A DNA stretch of 64,000 nucleotides from Euwallacea fornicatus (GCF_040115645.1 NW_027096032.1:682001-746000), one strand, 5' to 3'; numbered from the stretch's first letter, positions 1 to 13,042 are shown. The notes: generated from the sequence alone by a model not told the origin. A program made the numbers and translations.

Positions 1-49
1 AGCTCCAAATACCTTCAAAATTTGACAACAGAATAACCTCGTGGAGCTC

Positions 50-60
50 GTCATCATGAC
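50..60. other. Short inverted repeat GTCAT-C-ATGAC
   Basis: GTCAT and ATGAC are reverse complements separated by one base. The full symmetry exists only in monomers with the GAGCTCGTC subtype. The frequent GAGCTCTTC and GAGCACTTC subtypes break the first base pair. It lies about 27 bp before the 14-bp palindrome. A weak hairpin TGTG-CTCAAA-CACA follows at 112-125. No function can be assigned. Confidence 0.5.
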
Positions 61-87
61 TCATAAGGCTTCATTCTGTCTTGGTGA

Positions 88-101
88 GTTTTCTAGAAAA
101 C
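88..101. other. 14-bp perfect palindrome in the monomer
   Basis: GTTTTCTAGAAAAC equals its own reverse complement. It occurs once in each consensus-type monomer, so it recurs about every 174 bp. Variant arms reduce the symmetry: TCTCTAGAAAAAGAG-type copies are common before about 34.6 kb and CTAGAGAACG-type copies are scattered. The central TCTAGA is almost always kept. Dyad-symmetric sequences are reported as enriched in centromeric satellites that lack a CENP-B box; a role in DNA structure or protein binding here is inference. Confidence 0.85.
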
Positions 102-2960
102 GAGTAATTTATGTGCTCAAACACACAACTTTCGTGACTTTTCAAATTTTGAACCTCCGTAACTTCGGCAAATGAGCTCCAAATACCTTCAATATTTGAC
201 AACAGAATAACCTCGTTGAGCTCTTCATCATGACTCATAAGGCTTCATTCTGTCTTGGTGAGTTTTCTAGAAAAAGAGGAATTTATGTGCTCAAACACAC
301 ATCTTTCGCGACTTTTCAAGATTTGAACCTCCGTAACTTCGGCACATGAGCTCCAAATACCTTCAATATTTAATAACAGAATAACCTCGTTGAGCTCTTC
401 ATCATGACTCATAAGGCTTCATTCTGTCTTGGTGAGTTTTCTAGAAAACGTGTAATTTATGTGCTCAAACACACAACTTTCGTGACTTTTCCAGCTTTGA
501 ACCTCCGTAACTTCGGCAAATGAGCTCCAAATACCTTCAAAATTTGACAACAGAATAACCTCGTGGAGCTCGTCATCATGACTCATAAGGCTTCATTCTG
601 TCTTGGTGAGTTTTCTAGAAAACGAGTAATTTATGTGCTCAAACACACATCTTTCGTGACTTTTCCAGATTTGAACCTCCGTAACTTCGGCAAATGAGCT
701 CCAAATACCTTCAATATTTAATAACAGAATAACCTCGTTGAGCTCTTCATCATGACTCATAAGGCTTCATTCTGTCTTGGTGAGTTTTCTAGAGAACGTC
801 TAATTTATGTGCTCAAACACACAACTTTCGTGACTTTTCCAGCTTTGAACCTCCGTAACTTCGGCAAATGAGCTCCAAATACCTTCAAAATTTGACAACA
901 GAATAACCTCGTGGAGCTCGTCATCATGACTCATAAGGCTTCATTCTGTCTTGGTGAGTTTTCTAGAAAACGAGTAATTTATGTGCTCAAACACACATCA
1001 TTCGTGACTTTTCCAGCTTTGAACCTCCGTAACTTCGGCAAATGAGCTCCAAATGCCTTCAAAATTTGACAACAGAGTAACCTCGTGAAGCTCTTCATCA
1101 TGATTTCATAAGGCTTCATTCTGTCTTAGTGAGTTTTCTAGAAAACGAGTAATTTATGTGCTCAATCACACATCATTCGTGACTTTTCCAGCTTTGAACC
1201 TCCGTAACTTCGGCAAATGAGCTTCAAATATCTTCAAAATTTGACAACAGAACCACCTCGTGAAGCTCTTCATCATGATTTCATAAGGCTTCATTCTGTC
1301 TTGGTGAGTTCTCTAGAAAAAGAGGAATTTATGTGCTCAAACACAAATCTTTCGCGACTTTTCAAGATTTGAACCTCCGTAACTTCGACAAATGAGCTCC
1401 AAATACCTACAAAATTTGACCACAGAATCACCTCTTTGAGCACTTCATCATGACTCATAAGGCTTCATTCTGTCTTGGTGAGTTTTCTAGAAAAAGAGTA
1501 ATTTATGTGCTCAAACACACAACTTTCGTGACTTTTCAAGATTTGAACCTCCGTAACTTCGGCAAATGAGCTCCAAATACCTTCAATATTTAATAACAGA
1601 ATAACCTCGTTGAGCTCTTCATCATGACTCATAAGGCTTCATTCTGTCTTGGTGAGTTCTCTAGAAAAAGAGGAATTTATGTGCTCAAACACAAATCTTT
1701 CGCGACTTTTCAAGATTTGAACCTCCGTAACTTCGACAAATGAGCTCCAAATACCTACAAAATTTGACCACAGAATCACCTCTTTGAGCACTTCATCATG
1801 ACTCATAAGGCTTCATTCTGTCTTGGTGAGCTTTCTAGAAAAAGAGTAATTTATGTGCTCAAACACACAACTTTCGTGACTTTTCAAGATTTGAACCTCC
1901 GTAACTTCGGCAAATGAGCTCCAAATACCTTCAAAATTTGACAACAGAATAACCTCGTGGAGCTCGTCATCATGACTCATAATGCTTCATTCTGTCTTGG
2001 TGAGTTTTCTAGAAAACGAGTAATTTATGTGCTCAAACACACATCTTTCGTGACTTTTCAAGATTTGAACCTCCGTAACTTCGGCAAATGAGCTCCAAAT
2101 ACCTTCAAAATTTGACCACAGAATCACCTCTTTGAGCACTTCATCATGACTCATAAGTCTTCATTCTGTCTTGGTGAGTTTTCTAGAAAAAGAGTAATTT
2201 ATGTGCTCAAACACACAACTTTCGTGACTTTTCAAGATTTGAACCTCCGTAACTTCGGCAAATGAGCTCCAAATACCTTCAATATTTAATAACAGAATAA
2301 CCTCGTTGAGCTCTTCATCATGACTCATAAGGCTTCATTCTGTCTTGGTGAGTTCTCTAGAAAAAGAGGAATTTATGTGCTCAAACACAAATCTTTCGCG
2401 ACTTTTCAAGATTTGAACCTCCGTAACTTCGACAAATGAGCTCCAAATACCTACAAAATTTGACCACAGAATCACCTCTTTGAGCACTTCATCATGACTC
2501 ATAAGGCTTCATTCTGTCTTGGTGAGTTTTCTAGAAAACGAGTAATTTATGTGCTCAAACACACATCTTTCGTGACTTTTCCAGATTTGAACCTTCGTAA
2601 CTTCGGCAAATGAGCTCCAAATACCTTCAAAATTTGACAACAGAATAACCTCGTGGAGCTCGTCATCATGACTCATAAGGCTTCATTCTGTCTTGGTGAG
2701 TTTTCTAGAAAACGAGTAATTTATGTGCTCAAACACACAACTTTCGTGACTTTTCAAGATTTGAACCTCCGTAACTTCGGCAAATGAGCTCCAAATACCT
2801 TCAAAATTTGACAACAGAATAACCTCGTTGAGCTCTTCATCATGACTCATAAGGCTTCATTCTGTCTTGGTGAGTTTTCTAGAGAACGTCTAATTTATGT
2901 GCTCAAACACACATCTTTCGTGACTTTTCCAGATTTGAACCTTCGTAACTTCGGCAAATG

Positions 2961-5060
2961 AGCTCCAAATACCTTCAAAATTTGACAACAGAATAACCTC
3001 GTGGAGCTCGTCATCATGACTCATAAGGCTTCATTCTGTCTTGGTGAGTTTTCTAGAAAACGAGTAATTTATGTGCTCAAACACACAACTTTCGTGACTT
3101 TTCAAATTTTGAACCTCCGTAACTTCGGCAAATGAGCTCCAAATACCTTCAATATTTGACAACAGAATAACCTCGTTGAGCTCTTCATCATGACTCATAA
3201 GGCTTCATTCTGTCTTGGTGAGTTTTCTAGAAAAAGAGGAATTTATGTGCTCAAACACACATCTTTCGCGACTTTTCAAGATTTGAACCTCCGTAACTTC
3301 GGCACATGAGCTCCAAATACCTTCAATATTTAATAACAGAATAACCTCGTTGAGCTCTTCATCATGACTCATAAGGCTTCATTCTGTCTTGGTGAGTTTT
3401 CTAGAAAACGTGTAATTTATGTGCTCAAACACACAACTTTCGTGACTTTTCCAGGTTTGAACCTCCGTAACTTCGGCAAATGAGCTCCAAATACCTTCAA
3501 AATTTGACAACAGAATAACCTCGTGGAGCTCGTCATCATGACTCATAAGGCTTCATTCTGTCTTGGTGAGTTTTCTAGAAAACGAGTAATTTATGTGCTC
3601 AAACACACATCTTTCGTGACTTTTCCAGATTTGAACCTCCGTAACTTCGGCAAATGAGCTCCAAATACCTTCAATATTTAATAACAGAATAACCTCGTTG
3701 AGCTCTTCATCATGACTCATAAGGCTTCATTCTGTCTTGGTGAGTTTTCTAGAGAACGTCTAATTTATGTGCTCAAACACACAACTTTCGTGACTTTTCC
3801 AGCTTTGAACCTCCGTAACTTCGGCAAATGAGCTCCAACTACCTTCAAAATTTGACAACAGAATAACCTCGTGGAGCTCGTCATCATGACTCATAAGGCT
3901 TCATTCTGTCTTGGTGAGTTTTCTAGAAAACGAGTAATTTATGTGCTCAAACACACATCATTCGTGACTTTTCCAGCTTTGAACCTCCGTAACTTCGGCA
4001 AATGAGCTCCAAATGCCTTCAAAATTTGACAACAGAGTAACCTCGTGAAGCTCTTCATCATGATTTCATAAGGCTTCATTCTGTCTTAGTGAGTTTTCTA
4101 GAAAACGAGTAATTTATGTGCTCAATCACACATCATTCGTGACTTTTCCAGCTTTGAACCTCCGTAACTTCGGCAAATGAGCTTCAAATATCTTCAAAAT
4201 TTGACAACAGAACCACCTCGTGAAGCTCTTCATCATGATTTCATAAGGCTTCATTCTGTCTTGGTGAGTTCTCTAGAAAAAGAGGAATTTATGTGCTCAA
4301 ACACAAATCTTTCGCGACTTTTCAAGATTTGAACCTCCGTAACTTCGACAAATGAGCTCCAAATACCTACAAAATTTGACCACAGAATCACCTCTTTGAG
4401 CACTTCATCATGACTCATAAGGCTTCATTCTGTCTTGGTGAGCTTTCTAGAAAAAGAGTAATTTATGTGCTCAAACACACAACTTTCGTGACTTTTCAAG
4501 ATTTGAACCTCCGTAACTTCGGCAAATGAGCTCCAAATACCTTCAAAATTTGACAACAGAATAACCTCGTGGAGCTCGTCATCATGACTCATAATGCTTC
4601 ATTCTGTCTTGGTGAGTTTTCTAGAAAACGAGTAATTTATGTGCTCAAACACACATCTTTCGTGACTTTTCAAGATTTGAACCTCCGTAACTTCGGCAAA
4701 TGAGCTCCAAATACCTTCAAAATTTGACCACAGAATCACCTCATTGAGCACTTCATCATGACTCATAAGTCTTCATTCTGTCTTGGTGAGTTTTCTAGAA
4801 AAAGAGTAATTTATGTGCTCAAACACACAACTTTCGTGACTTTTCAAGATTTGAACCTCCGTAACTTCGGCAAATGAGCTCCAAATACCTTCAATATTTA
4901 ATAACAGAATAACCTCGTTGAGCTCTTCATCATGACTCATAAGGCTTCATTCTGTCTTGGTGAGTTCTCTAGAAAAAGAGGAATTTATGTGCTCAAACAC
5001 AAATCTTTCGCGACTTTTCAAGATTTGAACCTCCGTAACTTCGACAAATGAGCTCCAAAT
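2961..5060. repeat. 17-monomer HOR, copy 2, shortened by two monomers and cut off
   Basis: It follows copy 1 at an offset of 2,960 bp to about 4,400. The offset then falls to 2,612 bp: AGCTTTCTAG at 1,829 matches 4,441, and AAGTCT at 2,155 matches 4,767. The 348-bp step is exactly two monomers missing from copy 2, around 1,480-1,830 of copy 1. Similarity to copy 1 ends near 5,060, where the AT-rich subtype changes. This fits unequal exchange between misaligned monomers. Confidence 0.8.
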
Positions 5061-6599
5061 ACCTTCAAAATTTGACAACAGAATAACCTCGTGGAGCTCG
5101 TCATCATGACTCATAATGCTTCATTCTGTCTTGGTGAGTTTTCTAGAAAACGAGTAATTTATGTGCTCAAACACACATCATTCGTGACTTTTCCAGCTTT
5201 GAACCTCCGTAACTTCGGCAAATGAGCTTCAAATATCTTCAAAATTTGACAAGAGAACCACCTCGTGAAGCTCTTCATCATGATTTCATAAGGCTTCATT
5301 CTGTCTTGGTGAGTTCTCTAGAAAAAGAGGAATTTATGTGCTCAAACACACATCTTTCGCGACTTTTCAAGATTTGAACCTCCGTAACTTCGACAAATGA
5401 GCTCCAAATACCTACAAAATTTGACAACAGAATAACCTCGTGGAGCTCGTCATCATGACTCATAATGCTTCATTCTGTCTTGGTGAGTTTTCTAGAAAAC
5501 GAGTAATTTATGTGCTCAAACACACATCTTTCGTGACTTTTCAAGATTTGAACCTACGTAACTTCGGCAAATGAGCTCCAAATACCTTCAATATTTGCCA
5601 ACAGAATAACCTCGTTGAGCACTTCATCATGACTCATAAGACTTCATTCTGTCTTGGTGAGTTTTCTAGAAAACGAGTAATTTATGTGCTCAAACACACA
5701 TCTTTCGTGACTTTTCAAGATTTGAACCTCCGTAACTTCGGCAAATGAGCTCCAAATACCTTCAATATTTAATAACAGAATAACCTCGTTGAGCTCTTCA
5801 TCATGACTCATAAGGCTTCATTCTGTCTTGGTGAGTTTTCTAGAGAACGTCTAATTTATGTGCTCAAACACACAACTTTCGTGACTTTTCCAACTTTGAA
5901 CCTCGTAACTTCGGCAAATGAGCTCCAAATACCTTCAAAATTTGACAACAGAATAACCTCGTGGAGCTCGTCATCATGACTCATAAGGCTTCATTCTGTC
6001 TTGGTGAGTTTTCTAGAAAACGAGTAATTTATGTGCTCAAACACACATCATTCGTGACTTTTCCAGCTTTGAACCTCCGTAACTTCGGCAAATGAGCTTC
6101 AAATATCTTCAAAATTTGACAACAGAACCACCTCGTGAAGCTCTTCATCATGATTTCATAAGGCTTCATTCTGTCTTGGTGAGTTCTCTAGAAAAAGAGG
6201 AATTTATGTGCTCAAACACACATCTTTCGCGACTTTTCAAGATTTGAACCTCCGTAACTTCGACAAATGAGCTCCAAATACCTTCAATATTTAATAACAG
6301 AATAACCTCGTGGAGCTCGTCATCATGACTCATAAGGCTTCATTCTGTCTTGGTGAGTTTTCTAGAAAACGAGTAATTTATGTGCTCAAACACACATCTT
6401 TCGTGACTTTTCCAGATTTGAACCTCTGTAACTTCGGCAAATGAGCTCCAAATACCTTCAATATTTAATAACAGAATAACCTCGTGGAGCTCGTCATCAT
6501 GACTCATAAGGCTTCATTCTATCTTGGTGAGTTTTCTAGAAAACGAGTAATTTATGTGCTCAAACACACATCATTCGTGACTTTTCCAGCTTTGAACCT
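5061..6599. repeat. Heterogeneous satellite stretch with 5- and 3-monomer echoes
   Basis: No long unit is evident here. The AATGAGCTTC subtype recurs at 5,221, 6,091 and 6,614, spacings of 870 bp (five monomers, one long and one short) and 523 bp (three monomers, one long). A 173-bp monomer (ACCTCGTAAC, near 5,900) occurs here; this variant otherwise becomes common only further right. No gene or insertion is present. Confidence 0.7.
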
Positions 6600-9212
6600 C
6601 CGTAACTTCGGCAAATGAGCTTCAAATATCTTCAAAATTTGACAACAGAACCACCTCGTGAAGCTCTTCATCATGATTTCATAAGGCTTCATTCTGTCTT
6701 GGTGAGTTCTCTAGAAAAAGAGGAATTTATGTGCTCAAACACAAATCTTTCGCGACTTTTCAAGATTTGAATCTCAGGAACTTCGGCAAAGGAGCTCCAA
6801 ATACCTTCAAAATTTGACAACAGAATAACCTCGTTGAGCACTTCATCATGACTCATAAGGCTTCATTCTGTCTTGGTGAGTTTTCTAGAAAACGAGTAAT
6901 TTATGTCCTCAAACACACATCTTTCGTGACTTTTCAAGATTTGAACCTACGTAACTTCGGCAAATGAGCTTCAAATATCTTCAAAATTTGACAACAGAAC
7001 CACCTCGTGAAGCTCTTCATCATGATTTCATAAGGCTTCATTCTGTCTTGGTGAGTTCTCTAGAAAAAGAGGAATTTATGTGCTCAAACACACATCTTTC
7101 GCGACTTTGCAAGATTTGAACCTCCGTAACTTCGACAAATGAGCTCCATATACCTACAAAATTTGACCACAGAATCACCTCTTTGAGCACTTCATCATGA
7201 CTCATAAGGCTTCATTCTGTCTTGGTGAGTTTTCTAGAAAACGAGTAATTTATGTGCTCAAACACACATCTTTCGTGACTTTTCCAGATTTGAACCTCCG
7301 TAACTTCGGCAAATGAGCTTCAAATATCTTCAAAATTTGACAACAGAACCACCTCGTGAAGCTCTTCATCATGATTTCATAAGGCTTCATTCTGTCTTGG
7401 TGAGTTCTCTAGAAAAAGAGGAATTTATGTGCTCAAACACACATCTTTCGTGACTTTTCAAGATTTGAACCTCCGTAACTTCGGCAAATGAGCTCCAAAT
7501 ACCTTCAATATTTATTAACAGAATAACCTCGTTGAGCACTTCATCATGACTCATAAGGCTTCATTCTGTCTTGGTGAGTTTTCTAGAAAACGAATAATTT
7601 ATGTGCTCAAACACACATCTTTCGTGACTTTTCCAGATTTGAACCTCCGTAACTTCGGCAAATGAGCTTCAAATATCTTCAAAATTTGACAACAGAATCA
7701 CCTCGTGGAGCTCTTCATCATGAATAATAAGGCTTCATTCTGTCTTGGTGAGTTTTCTAGAAAACGAGTAATTTATGTGCTCAAAGACACATCTTTCGTG
7801 ACTTTTCAAGATTTGAACCTCCGTAACTTCGGCAAATGAGCTCCAAATACCTTCAATATTTATTAACAGAATAACCTCGTGGAGCTCGTCATCATGACTC
7901 ATAAGGCTTCATTCTGTCTTGGTGAGTTTTCTAGAAAAAGAGGAATTTATGTGCTCAAACACACATCTTTCGCGACTTTTCAAGATTTGAACCTCCGTAA
8001 CTTCGACAAATGAGCTCCAAATACCTTCAAAATTTGACAACAGAATAACCTCGTGGAGCTCGTCATCATGACTCATAAGGCTTCATTCTGTCTTGGTGAG
8101 TTTTCTAGAAAACGAGTAATTTATGTGCTGAAACACACATCTTTCGTGACTTTTCAAGATTTGAACCTCCGTAACTTCGGCAAATGAGCTCCAAATACCT
8201 TCAAAATTTGACCACAGAATCACCTCTTTGATCTCTTCATCATGACTCATAAGGCTTCATTCTGTCTTGGTGAGTTTTCTAGAAAACGAGTAATTTATGT
8301 CCTCAAACACACATCTTTCGCGACTTTTCAAGATTTGAACCTCCGTAACTTCGGCAAATGAGCTACAAATACCTTCAAAATTTGACCACAGAATCACCTC
8401 TTTGATCTCTTCATCATGACTAATAAGGCTTCATTCTGTCTTGGTGAGTTTTCTAGAAAACGAGTAATTTATGTGCTGAAACACACATCTTTCGTGACTT
8501 TTCAAGATTTGAACCTCCGTAACTTCGGCAAATGAGCTCCAAATACCTTCAAAATTTGACCACAGAATCACCTCTTTGATCTCTTCATCATGACTCATAA
8601 GGCTTCATTCTGTCTTGGTGAGTTTTCTAGAAAACGAGTAGTTTATGTGCTCAAACACACATCTTTCGTGACTTTTCAAGATTTGAACCTACGTAACTTC
8701 GGCAAATGAGCTCCAAATACCTTCAAAATTTGACAACAGAATCACCTCGTGGAGCTCTTCATCATGACTAATAAGGCTTCATTCTGTCTTGGTGAGTTTT
8801 CTAGAAAACGAGTAATTTATGTGCTCAAAGACACATCTTTCGTGACTTTTCAAGATTTGAACCTCCGTAACTTCGGCAAATGAGCTCCAAATACCTTCAA
8901 TATTTATTAACAGAATAACCTCGTGGAGCTCGTCATCATGACTCATAAGGCTTCATTCTGTCTTTTTGAGTTTTCTAGAAAACGAGTAATTTATGTCCTC
9001 AAACACACATCTTTCGCGACTTTTCAAGATTTGAACCTCCGTAACTTCGGCAAATGAGCTACAAATACCTTCAAAATTTGACCACAGAATCACCTCTTTG
9101 ATCTCTTCATCATGACTCATAAGGCTTCATTCTGTCTTGGTGAGTTTTCTAGAAAACGAATAATTTATGTGCTCAAACACACATCTTTCGTGACTTTTCC
9201 AGACTTGAACCT
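6600..9212. repeat. 15-monomer HOR, copy 1 (2,613 bp)
   Basis: The rare ATCTCAGGAACTTCGGCAAAGG variant at 6,771 recurs at 9,384, and CCATATACC near 7,148 recurs near 9,761. Both give 2,613 bp, which is 15 x 174 plus three 175-bp monomers. Similarity to the next copy begins near 6,600 after clear mismatches upstream. A private change (TCTTTTTGAG instead of TCTTGGTGAG) is seen near 8,960. Confidence 0.8.
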
Positions 9213-11477
9213 CCGTAACTTCGGCAAATGAGCTTCAAATATCTTCAAAATTTGACAACAGAATCACCTCGTGAAGCTCTTCATCATGATTTCATAAGGC
9301 TTCATTCTGTCTTGGTGAGTTCTCTAGAAAAAGAGGAATTTATGTGCTCAAACACAAATCTTTCGCGACTTTTCAAGATTTGAATCTCAGGAACTTCGGC
9401 AAAGGAGCTCCAAATACCTTCAAAATTTGACAACAGAATAACCTCGTTGAGCACTTCATCATGACTCATAAGGCTTCATTCTGTCTTGGTGAGTTTTCTA
9501 GAAAACGAGTAATTTATGTCCTCAAACACACATCTTTCGTGACTTTTCAAGATTTGAACCTACGTAACTTCGGCAAATGAGCTTCAAATATCTTCAAAAT
9601 TTGACAACAGAACCACCTCGTGAAGCTCTTCATCATGATTTCATAAGGCTTCATTCTGTCTTGGTGAGTTCTCTAGAAAAAGAGGAATTTATGTGCTCAA
9701 ACACACATCTTTCGCGACTTTGCAAGATTTGAACCTCCGTAACTTCGACAAATGAGCTCCATATACCTACAAAATTTGACCACAGAATCACCTCTTTGAG
9801 CACTTCATCATGACTCATAAGGCTTCATTCTGTCTTGGTGAGTTTTCTAGAAAACGAGTAATTTATGTGCTCAAACACACATCTTTCGTGACTTTTCCAG
9901 ATTTGAACCTCCGTAACTTCGGCAAATGAGCTTCAAATATCTTCAAAATTTGACAACAGAACCACCTCGTGAAGCTCTTCATCATGATTTCATAAGGCTT
10001 CATTCTGTCTTGGTGAGTTCTCTAGAAAAAGAGGAATTTATGTGCTCAAACACACATCTTTCGTGACTTTTCAAGATTTGAACCTCCGTAACTTCGGCAA
10101 ATGAGCTCCAAATACCTTCAATATTTATTAACAGAATAACCTCGTTGAGCACTTCATCATGACTCATAAGGCTTCATTCTGTCTTGGTGAGTTTTCTAGA
10201 AAACGAATAATTTATGTGCTCAAACACACATCTTTCGTGACTTTTCCAGATTTGAACCTCCGTAACTTCGGCAAATGAGCTTCAAATATCTTCAAAATTT
10301 GACAACAGAATCACCTCGTGGAGCTCTTCATCATGAATAATAAGGCTTCATTCTGTCTTGGTGAGTTTTCTAGAAAACGAGTAATTTATGTGCTCAAAGA
10401 CACATCTTTCGTGACTTTTCAAGATTTGAACCTCCGTAACTTCGGCAAATGAGCTCCAAATACCTTCAATATTTATTAACAGAATAACCTCGTGGAGCTC
10501 GTCATCATGACTCATAAGGCTTCATTCTGTCTTGGTGAGTTTTCTAGAAAAAGAGGAATTTATGTGCTCAAACACACATCTTTCGCGACTTTTCAAGATT
10601 TGAACCTCCGTAACTTCGACAAATGAGCTCCAAATACCTTCAAAATTTGACAACAGAATAACCTCGTGGAGCTCGTCATCATGACTCATAAGGCTTCATT
10701 CTGTCTTGGTGAGTTTTCTAGAAAACGAGTAATTTATGTGCTGAAACACACATCTTTCGTGACTTTTCAAGATTTGAACCTCCGTAACTTCGGCAAATGA
10801 GCTACAAATACCTTCAAAATTTGACCACAGAATCACCTCTTTGATCTCTTCATCATGACTAATAAGGCTTCATTCTGTCTTGGTGAGTTTTCTAGAAAAC
10901 GAGTAGTTTATGTGCTCAAACACACATCTTTCGTGACTTTTCAAGATTTGAACCTACGTAACTTCGGCAAATGAGCTCCAAATACCTTCAAAATTTGACA
11001 ACAGAATCACCTCGTGGAGCTCTTCATCATGACTAATAAGGCTTCATTCTGTCTTGGTGAGTTTTCTAGAAAACGAGTAATTTATGTGCTCAAAGACACA
11101 TCTTTCGTGACTTTTCAAGATTTGAACCTCCGTAACTTCGGCAAATGAGCTCCAAATACCTTCAATATTTATTAACAGAATAACCTCGTGGAGCTCGTCA
11201 TCATGACTCATAAGGCTTCATTCTGTCTTGGTGAGTTTTCTAGAAAACGAGTAATTTATGTCCTCAAACACACATCTTTCGCGACTTTTCAAGATTTGAA
11301 CCTCCGTAACTTCGGCAAATGAGCTACAAATACCTTCAAAATTTGACCACAGAATCACCTCTTTGATCTCTTCATCATGACTCATAAGGCTTCATTCTGT
11401 CTTGGTGAGTTTTCTAGAAAACGAATAATTTATGTGCTCAAACACACATCTTTCGTGACTTTTCCAGATTTGAACCT
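9213..11477. repeat. HOR copy 2, two monomers shorter (2,265 bp)
   Basis: It starts at an offset of 2,613 bp from the preceding unit. After about 8,200 of copy 1 the offset drops to 2,265 bp (GTAGTTTA at 8,638 matches 10,903), so exactly two monomers (348 bp) are absent. The copy continues to about 11,477 and contains 13 monomers. Confidence 0.78.
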
Positions 11478-12829
11478 CCGTAACTTCGGCAAATGAGCTT
11501 CAAATATCTTCAAAATTTGACAACAGAATCACCTCGTGGAGCTCTTCATCATGAATAATAAGGCTTCATTCTGTCTTGGTGAGTTTTCTAGAAAACGAGT
11601 AATTTATGTGCTCAAAGACACATCTTTCGTGACTTTTCAAGATTTGAACCTCCGTAACTTCGGCAAATGAGCTCCAAATACCTTCAATATTTATTAACAG
11701 AATAACCTCGTGGAGCTCGTCATCATGACTCATAAGGCTTCATTCTGTCTTGGTGAGTTTTCTAGAAAAAGAGGAATTTATGTGCTCAAACACACATCTT
11801 TCGCGACTTTTCAAGATTTGAACCTCCGTAACTTCGACAAATGAGCTCCAAATACCTTCAAAATTTGACAACAGAATAACCTCGTGGAGCTCGTCATCAT
11901 GACTCATAAGGCTTCATTCTGTCTTGGTGAGTTTCCTAGAAAACGAGTAATTTATGTGCTCAAACACACATCATTCGTGACTTTTCCAGCTTTGAACCTC
12001 GTAACTTCGGCAAATGAGCTCCCAATGCCTTCAAAATTTGACAACAGAATTACCTTGTTGAGCTCGTCATCATGACTCATAAGGCTTCATTCTGTCTTGG
12101 TGAGTTTTCTAGAAAACGAGTAATTTATGTGCTCAAACACACATCTTTCGTGACTTTTCCAGACTTGAACCTCCGTAACTTCGGCAAATGAGCTTCAAAT
12201 ATCTTCAAAATTTGACAACAGAATCACCTCGTGGAGCTCTTCATCATGAATAATAAGGCTTCATTCTGTCTTGGTGAGTTTTCTAGAAAACGAGTAATTT
12301 ATGTGCTCAAAGACACATCTTTCGTGACTTTTCAAGATTTGAACCTCCGTAACTTCGGCAAATGAGCTCCAAATACCTTCAATATTTATTAACAGAATAA
12401 CCTCGTGGAGCTCGTCATCATGACTCATAAGGCTTCATTCTGTCTTGGTGAGTTTTCTAGAAAAAGAGGAATTTATGTGCTCAAACACACATCTTTCGCG
12501 ACTTTTCAAGATTTGAACCTCCGTAACTTCGACAAATGAGCTCCAAATACCTTCAAAATTTGACAACAGAATAACCTCGTGGAGCTCGTCATCATGACTC
12601 ATAAGGCTTCATTCTGTCTTGGTGAGTTTTCTAGAAAACGAGTAATTTATGTGCTCAAACACACATCATTCGTGACTTTTCCAGCTTTGAACCTCGTAAC
12701 TTCGGCAAATGAGCTCCCAATGCCTTCAAAATTTGACAACAGAATTACCTTGTTGAGCTCGTCATCATGACTCATAAGGCTTCATTCTGTCTTGGTGAGT
12801 TTTCTAGAAAACGAGTAATTTATGTGCTC
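11440..12829. repeat. Four-monomer tandem duplication (2 x 695 bp)
   Basis: Positions 11,884 and 12,579 are equivalent and 695 bp apart, equal to four monomers of which one is the 173-bp type. Both copies carry the same series: AATAATAAGG, AAAGACAC, AAAAAGAGG, then the short ACCTCGTAAC monomer. The pair recurs at 22,231-23,620 with the same spacing (22,675 and 23,370). Outer limits are approximate. Confidence 0.8.
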
Positions 12830-13042
12830 AAACACACATCATTCGTGACTTTTCCAGCTTTGAACCTCCGTAACTTCGGCAAATGAGCTTCAAATATCTT
12901 CAAAATTTGACAACAGAACCACCTCGTGAAGCTCTTCATCATGATTTCATAAGGCTTCATTCTGTCTTGGTGAGTTTTCTAGAAAACGAGTAATTTATGT
13001 GCTCAAACACACATCTTTCCTGACTTTTCAAGATTTGAACCT

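Larger units (their letters stand above)
1..174. repeat. Reference satellite monomer (first full copy)
   Basis: The window happens to start at a convenient phase. Blocks in order: AGCTCCAAATACCTTC with an AT-rich AAAATTT stretch (1-23); a variable segment ACCTCGTGGAGCTCGTC (36-52); ATCATGACTCATAAGG (53-68); CTTCATTCTGTCTTGGTGA (69-87); the palindrome at 88-101; GAGTAATTTATGTGCTC (102-118); AAACACACAACTTTCGTGAC (119-138); TTTTCAAATTTTGAACC (139-155); TCCGTAACTTCGGCAAATG (156-174). The main variable sites are the AT-rich stretch (TTTGACAAC, TTTGACCAC, TTTAATAAC or TTTATTAAC), the GAGCTCGTC block (also GAGCTCTTC, GAGCACTTC, GATCTCTTC), CTCATAAGG (also TTTCATAAGG, AATAATAAGG, CTAATAAGG), TTTCGTGAC (TTTCGCGAC, TTTCCTGAC) and GAACCTCCG (GAACCTCG, GAATCTCAG). 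Sub-block limits are only for description. Confidence 0.95.
1..2960. repeat. 17-monomer higher-order repeat, copy 1 (2,960 bp)
   Basis: The rare variant GGCACATGAG at 341 recurs at 3,301, a spacing of 2,960 bp. This equals 17 x 174 plus two 175-bp monomers (TGATTTCATAAGG near 1,100 and 1,280). Position 1 aligns with 2,961 and the order of variant monomers is the same in both copies. The left edge is set by the window start, so the true unit may begin further upstream. Confidence 0.85.

Noticed and set aside
83..92. Splice donor-like GGTGAGTTTT in each monomer
   Set aside because: It is present in nearly every copy with no exon, reading frame or acceptor context; it is simply part of the satellite consensus.
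166..182. CENP-B box-like sequence around CTTCGGCAAATGAG
   Set aside because: TTCG and the single A fit the mammalian box consensus, but the required CGGG part is absent (AGCT instead), so the match is only partial and probably chance.
11884..12075. Recurring 63-codon open frame in the short-monomer context (also at 12,579, 15,714, 18,846, 22,675, 23,370, 26,505 and 36,079)
   Set aside because: It starts at GTG, lies wholly inside satellite monomers, and stays open only because the 173-bp monomer shifts the frame past the usual stop codons. Its spread follows HOR duplication, and there is no domain or coding signature.
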